Assembly: GCA_963693305.1 (NCBI GenBank)
Contig: OY855906.1
Location: forward strand, 4,060,001 to 4,124,000
Origin: Meandrina meandrites
Taxonomy: Eukaryota > Cnidaria > Anthozoa > Scleractinia > Meandrinidae
Length of the DNA stretch: 64,000 nt
Reading direction: 5' to 3'
The first letter of the stretch is position 1. Each line of letters begins with the position of its first letter. Both the position numbers and the translations under genes were made by a program. Under the pieces are notes generated by a model. The model worked only from the letters and a program-made list of their open reading frames with translations, made no database searches and was not told the DNA's origin. This document shows positions 59,701-64,000 of this stretch, piece after piece.

Positions 59701-62700
59701 AGTAACGTTAATAATTATAAAATACTGTCGTTTGTCTCAGACAAACGACAGTATTTTATTATTATAGTACTTTACCACGATGAACAATCACAACCATCTT
59801 TACGTCAAAATACACAAACCATATCAGACTGTAGTTGACCAGCATGTCCGTTTACATGTAGTTCTAGACTGTCATATTTCGTTGAGATCGCGCAGGCTCT
59901 GGGACTTGTGACGTCTTAATTTCCGCCACATGTGTACCGTATTTTCTCGATTAGACGCCCCCCCCGGCATTTATTTCAAACTTGGCCTGGTGGACCCGGC
60001 GTTTACTTGACTCTTGCAGTTTATTCGTTTAATCGAGAAAATACGGTATTTTAAACGGTACAGCCTCTCTTCCAGTCCTCCACTTTCATTGGTAAATTTA
60101 CAAACAAAAACTAAATATTCAAAATTACTATATACTTAGCTAAACTCTTTTGCATAGCCAGCTTGGGTTTTTGACATGTAAATCGTTGGAGAATTATCTT
60201 CTGATGGAAATATTTCACATCAGATTCCCTCACGAACACTATCATAATTTCCAACATGTTTGCCTGCCTGACACGCCCCAAGCCTCGGCATGGAATTGCA
60301 CAGTCTATCAGGATCATCAGGTTATCGAATTGTTTTTTTGTTTGAATCTTAAAGAACCTTTTAAAAAGGCCTATTTGAAGCGTTAATTAAAAGCACTTGC
60401 AAAACACTCTTAGCAGATGTCCCAAGACTGTCTATTAATTTATAGTACGGTTAATCTAAACCGATGGAGATAACATTGCTCTTTCATCTGATAGAGTGAA
60501 GGTTTATGGCAAGTGTCAGTTCTTTGAAGCTAGATCTGAATTGTAATTAATCGGCTGCAATGTTTAAGTTTTAAGAATGAAGTAAGTTTAATTTATGTCC
60601 AGCATTAGTTCTAAGTTTCTAAATCTTTTTTCAAGTCGTAAAACTTTGTGAGACAAGAATATTTTCGCCTTCTAAATTTCCTTCATGCAAAAACAGGGCC
60701 AACATCTTGTGTCAAGATGTTTGTATCAAGATGAACTTATCACGTTTTATCGGTCCGTTTCGTTCGGAAACAAAATGTTCTTCATGAATTCTATTTTTTT
60801 ATGTTCCTCCCTACTTAAGAACGTCAAATGAAGATCATGTTTATAATCAACGGAACAAAAGTTATGAAACGTTATGTGACGTGTTAAGCTTTTGTAAGTG
60901 AGTTTCAAACGGACCATTTGTTTGAAATTTGCTGATAAACACAAACATTTAATTAAGTGTTATCAAATTATCGCCGGAATTTTTCTATATCTCGTCACTC
61001 ATGTTCGATTTATAAATTGACCTCCAGACTGCTTTACAGTTTTGTTAAAAAAAGGATTAAGTGCTCTCTTGTGTTAGATGAAATTCGATCGTGAATTCCT
61101 CTTCCACTGTACTTTCTAGAAGTCCTGATCATGATGCTATTTGATTTACAGCACGGCTCGTGAGGCCCTCTTTTTTTTTCTTCTCAAAACTAGATTATCG
61201 ATTCTAGATTCTTGCGTATCGAAATTCGATTCACTCGAACTTCGAGACGCGAGAATCGAGATTCGAGGATCGATTCGAGACTGTCAACTTACTTTTGAAC
61301 GGTACTCTGCCATGCTTAACGCCCTCATGGTTATGTCAACGAGTATTTGGCCAAAACTATAGTAAATACTTTTAATTTGTCCTTAATTTAAGCCTCGCTA
61401 TGACTTTCCTTTCAAGCCGCAAGCTCGCGCGCGTCCACGTGCGTTTGTGGCTTACCTCGCATTCATTCCCTGGGAGGGAGGGGAGGCTGTACGTAGAGAT
61501 AATGTTGCTTTAATACTTGTATGGATTCCCCACGCGTATTTACACGTTTGTGATTGCCGTTTCCATTCCAGGTGCAATATATGCCGAATTTCCTTTGTTT
61601 TGGGAGTGTTACAGTGACTACTACTTGGCGTTCAAGTTTGCCAGAAAGTAAGAATTATGTTCTTCTTTACGTTTAATATGTCAGTGTATCATTATTCGTG
61701 TTGTCGTTAAAGGGACACTGTTACGAGCATAACTTCAAAAATTAAACAGCCCAAAAACACGTTTAAACCATTGGAAACCTATTAACAGTGGTCAAGTATT
61801 CTTAAAATTACTATACCAGTGTACTGAAGCTAAATATAGAGTGATATATCACTGTGATACCATCGGGAGCTTTTGATCTCATTTTGAAAAAGTCAGCCTG
61901 ACTTTTTTAAGTTCTGTCCTTGTGGTTTGGAAAAATTGATGAAAACTATTTATGGTCACCCTCAAGTTTTTTTTTAAACAGTTTGCTAGATATCCTTCCC
62001 ATTACGTTTTAGGAGCATTTCCTGCATGGTTGAAAGTACTTAGTTGTAATTTAGTGCGATTTTACTAAAAAAGGCAAAAAATGTCCGTGACAGTGTCCCT
62101 TTAATGTAATAATGGCTGTCTGGCGCGAGGCGGTGTGCGTGAAGAGGATATTACAAGTATGTGGGGGAGAGGAGTGGTGAGGGTGTGGGGTGGGGGGAGA
62201 GGGAAGATGTGTGTGTGTGTGTAGAGAAGAGTGATGGAAGCAGAGAAGATAGTTTTATGCGAAATTGGGAAGGGAGGTGGCATGGTGTGCAGTGGTGGGG
62301 GAAGGTACGAGGCTGTATTTCGAGGGGAGGGGTGTGAGGTTGTTGTCTTCCGTGTAGATGGGTTGTGCAAGACTTCGCTAAGGGAGAGTCGAGTTATGCA
62401 GCTGCGTTTAGAGGTGATGTGTGTGGGAAGGTTGTTTTCATGCACTGTTATCAGAATTATTTTTGCAGATAGCACGTCCAGTGCTGTGGGGATTCCGTTT
62501 GTTTGTACAATACTGGGTTATCAAACTGGAACTCAATCCTGAGTTTGCATTCAAGTTCAACTGTGTAATAACAAGTTTTTACTGAACATTTGGCTTGAAC
62601 GCAGGTTTTTCTTGTCACGAAATCTTTCTGTGTCACGTGTCACGCGTGATTGATTCCGTGTCGGAATTCGCGGGAAATTCATTTCAACCGTGTATTTAAT

Positions 62701-62951
62701 ACAAGGACTGTGAAATATGCCAGAAACATCGCCAAGAATTCAGCAAGCTTTGGAGCAACTATCGCCGGAAAGCTTTCGTGGCAAAACTAGTGCATGGAAA
62801 AAATGTTATAAGCCCTCGATCTTATCGCTTTCTGTTTTGTGATTGCAGCTTAATGAGACAGAAACGAGAAAATGACAGCGAATTCATGACATTTGTGCAC
62901 AACCAGAGGGGTTCACACCGACCGCAGCTGGACTCGTTATTGTTAAAACCA
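50754..62951 (+). CDS. Rho guanine-nucleotide exchange factor, 5' part (Ras-binding-like domain plus DH domain)
   Basis: Exons 50754-50948, 57419-57626, 58301-58403, 59046-59130, 59286-59331, 61572-61647 and 62849-62951 join with consistent phases into 272 residues; the gene continues past the window. DH domains load GTP on Rho-family GTPases at membranes. Residues about 53-125 (VKAILPDGKPRLLSAERNMT, VRDLVAGICQEYNLTNYQVR) resemble a Raf-type Ras-binding domain. From about 135 the DH domain runs: DRLRCVKELVYAEEVYNDCL, HTLFATLEPICMLN, FPLFWECYSDYYLAFKFARK, and SHRPQLDSLLLKPV, the start of the conserved LLLKPVQR helix. A Ras-binding-like domain before DH recalls PLEKHG5 or Tiam; I cannot decide. 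ATG 50754 is in a strong context (AACATGG). The introns carry many repeats. Confidence 0.85.
52987..53363. mobile_element. CGTGA-rich inverted-repeat element with 6-bp target duplication
   Basis: The ends GAGGGTCGTACA (52987-52998) and TGTACGACCCTC (53352-53363) are exact inverted repeats, flanked directly by TTTTCT on both sides. The 350-base interior has about 12 CGTGA words, all on the + strand. It lies in the first coding intron of the Rho GEF gene. Confidence 0.85.
55185..55460. repeat. 26-bp minisatellite, about 10 copies
   Basis: A unit close to CAAACTGGAGTGGAACTAAC followed by TGCAAG repeats about ten times with 2-5 changes per copy. The 26-base period is not a multiple of three, and the open frames crossing it are not coding. 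Confidence 0.9.
55853..56092. repeat. GCGAG-rich element with weak inverted ends
   Basis: AATGGTCTTTGCGAGCATGC on the left and GCAAAATTTTGAGGGACCAT on the right give a short imperfect inverted end (AATGGTCYYT). Inside are about five GCGAG words and several CAAGCA variants. Confidence 0.5.
57090..57190. repeat. Cluster of long G runs
   Basis: Several G runs of 6-15 bases lie close together in the first coding intron of the Rho GEF gene, about 230 bases before exon 2. GGGAGCTTATAAGAGGG here also occurs at about 41540, so part of it is a dispersed repeat. It has the base pattern for G-quadruplex formation on the + strand and in the transcript. Confidence 0.7.
57905..58235. repeat. C-rich CCCTA/CCCTAAC array in a Rho GEF intron
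   Basis: About 330 bases are built of CCCTA, CCCTAAC and CCACC words without one regular period, ending about 65 bases before the acceptor of exon 3. An open frame running through it into exon 3 is a repeat artefact. Confidence 0.8.
59711..59765. repeat. Near-perfect palindrome with a one-base centre
   Basis: AAAATACTGTCGTTTGTCT (59719-59737) and its exact reverse complement (59739-59757) are separated by one C. The pairing continues outward for seven more of eight positions. Confidence 0.9.
59937..60050. repeat. Short inverted-repeat element with TACCGTATTTTC ends
   Basis: TACCGTATTTTCTCGATTA on the left is mirrored by TTTAATCGAGAAAATACGGT on the right, total about 112 bases. Lies in a Rho GEF intron. 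Confidence 0.75.
61185..61282. repeat. TCGA-rich cluster
   Basis: About nine TCGA words occur in under 100 bases, often as ATTCGA or CGAGATTCGAGG. No clear end repeats were found. Lies in a Rho GEF intron. Confidence 0.55.
61707..62104. mobile_element. TTAA-bounded short element (TTAAAGGGACACTG ends)
   Basis: The left end TTAAAGGGACACTGT and right end ACAGTGTCCCTTTAA are inverted repeats (15 bases exact, then close). The element is 398 bases, without coding capacity, 60 bases after a Rho GEF exon. Confidence 0.85.
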
Positions 62952-64000
62952 GTGGGTATTCCTTTTTGTTTTGACCGCGTACGGGCGTGTTGATCAATTT
63001 ATGTGTATTCCATTGTAGGGCATGCCAAAAAAGTCACAAGGCAGTGTTTTACGTCAAGGTCACTTGTGTTGTATCGGGCGTTTTCAGCCACAGTCGCCTA
63101 CCAAAGAATGCAGAATGCAATGCCTTCTTTAGTTGGCAGTGTTTTCATGAACGGTATAAGAGGGCTTGGCAAGGGAGTTGCGGTTAGTGGGTTTCTGTGT
63201 GGTTTTAAAAATGGCCTACAGAAGATGGGTAAGTTGTTGATTTAAGTCCAGTTTGTTTCCTAGTACGTCATCTATTTGAAAGAGCTATTTTGCGAACGTT
63301 AGCGATTTTCTGTTAGTCTAGTAATTTACGAGTTTTATATGTCTCAATATGTTTAGGTTCAACTACGATTATCAACTCTTTCATGCCTTCTCAAAAGATC
63401 AGAATCGCGATTTACGACTATTTGGGGTCGATTTCATTAAATTATAATCTGTCAATTTGATTTTTGTTCCCTAACAAAAGTTAACTGTGCGCTAAATTTT
63501 ATCAAAAGCCAGTTTTATGCTTAAAAGCTGGTTTCTCCTGTGTTAAGTCCAGGTAAAGCCATGATAAATGAGTCGATGTCATTTGTTTCTTAACGTGTAA
63601 ATCAAATTTTAGTCCAAAAATGCTGGCAAACCGTTATACAGATTGTGAACTGATTAGTGACTTTATCAGTAACCCCTCACTGCTGTCTTTGACCATTTAT
63701 GCTGCTGCACGTACATAATCTTATGTGATTATTATCGCATTATTTTCACTAAAAGACGGGTTAAAATCGAACTTTCTACTGTTCTGTCATCAGCAGGGCT
63801 TCGTGGGCTAAAAACACACTCAACAACAGGTTATTTTCGGCGTTTTCTTTCCTACTGCGCGCGTAAATTGATTCGGTATTAATTCAAGCGCGGTGCGCAC
63901 TTGTGATCTTTATCATAATTTCGAATTTCTGTTATCTGTGTTTATTTATTTTCCGATTTGCTGATATGATGCCAAAGAATTTTATAAATGCTTTATTTGA
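62952..64000. other. Right-hand end: next Rho GEF intron
   Basis: The exon that should follow SLLLKPV and supply the next DH helix was not found before 64000. A frame at 63020-63228 with an acceptor-like tgtag before it and gtaagt after it is open, but its phase does not match exon 7 and its product resembles nothing I know. It is mentioned only as a weak candidate exon of something else. Confidence 0.35.

Noticed and set aside
63003..63245. 80-codon frame as the next Rho GEF exon
   Set aside because: Its phase does not match the preceding exon and it lacks the expected DH-domain sequence after LLLKPV.

Overview
The window reads as nuclear DNA of an animal, most likely a cnidarian and probably a stony coral or other anthozoan. 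This is an inference from the AT-rich composition, genes of short coding exons with GT-AG introns, animal-type proteins (uL13/RPL13A, ISCU, a PRDM13-like PR-domain zinc-finger protein, a Rho GEF) and a dense load of small inverted-repeat elements. No taxon-specific marker is present, so the phylum is the limit of what I would defend. No prokaryotic operon, CRISPR array, virus or intact transposase was found.

Layout: (1) 118-942 holds the last two coding exons of an unrecognised + strand gene. (2) 2499-10095 holds a complete nine-exon ribosomal protein gene, uL13/RPL13A, with a pyrimidine-rich 5'TOP-like start; about three quarters of its 4.4 kb intron 4 is two related TTAA-bounded elements, one an almost complete 1.8 kb palindrome. 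(3) 12397-16062 holds a complete five-exon ISCU iron-sulfur scaffold gene. (4) 17651-21514, on the - strand, holds a complete six-exon gene for a 309-residue protein with two Hop/STI1-type DP domains and no TPR; it ends tail to tail with ISCU. (5) 23745-32547 holds a three-exon PRDM13-like transcription factor. (6) 32548-50734 is mostly non-coding and rich in repeats. (7) 50754-62951 holds the 5' part of a Rho GEF gene (Ras-binding-like domain, then a DH domain) that runs off the right edge.

The coding genes are unrelated housekeeping and developmental loci: translation, Fe-S assembly, chaperone binding, neural-type transcription control and GTPase signalling. They do not form a pathway.

The unusual content is in the non-coding DNA. 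Three kinds of small elements stand out. First, TTAA-bounded inverted-repeat elements. Second, elements with poly-G/poly-C next to their ends, which explain several of the long homopolymer runs. Third, about five short elements that each carry many copies of their own 4-6 base word (CGTGA, GAAACA, TTGCG, GCGAG, TCGA). The third class is the best candidate for something not already catalogued; the grouping is my inference.
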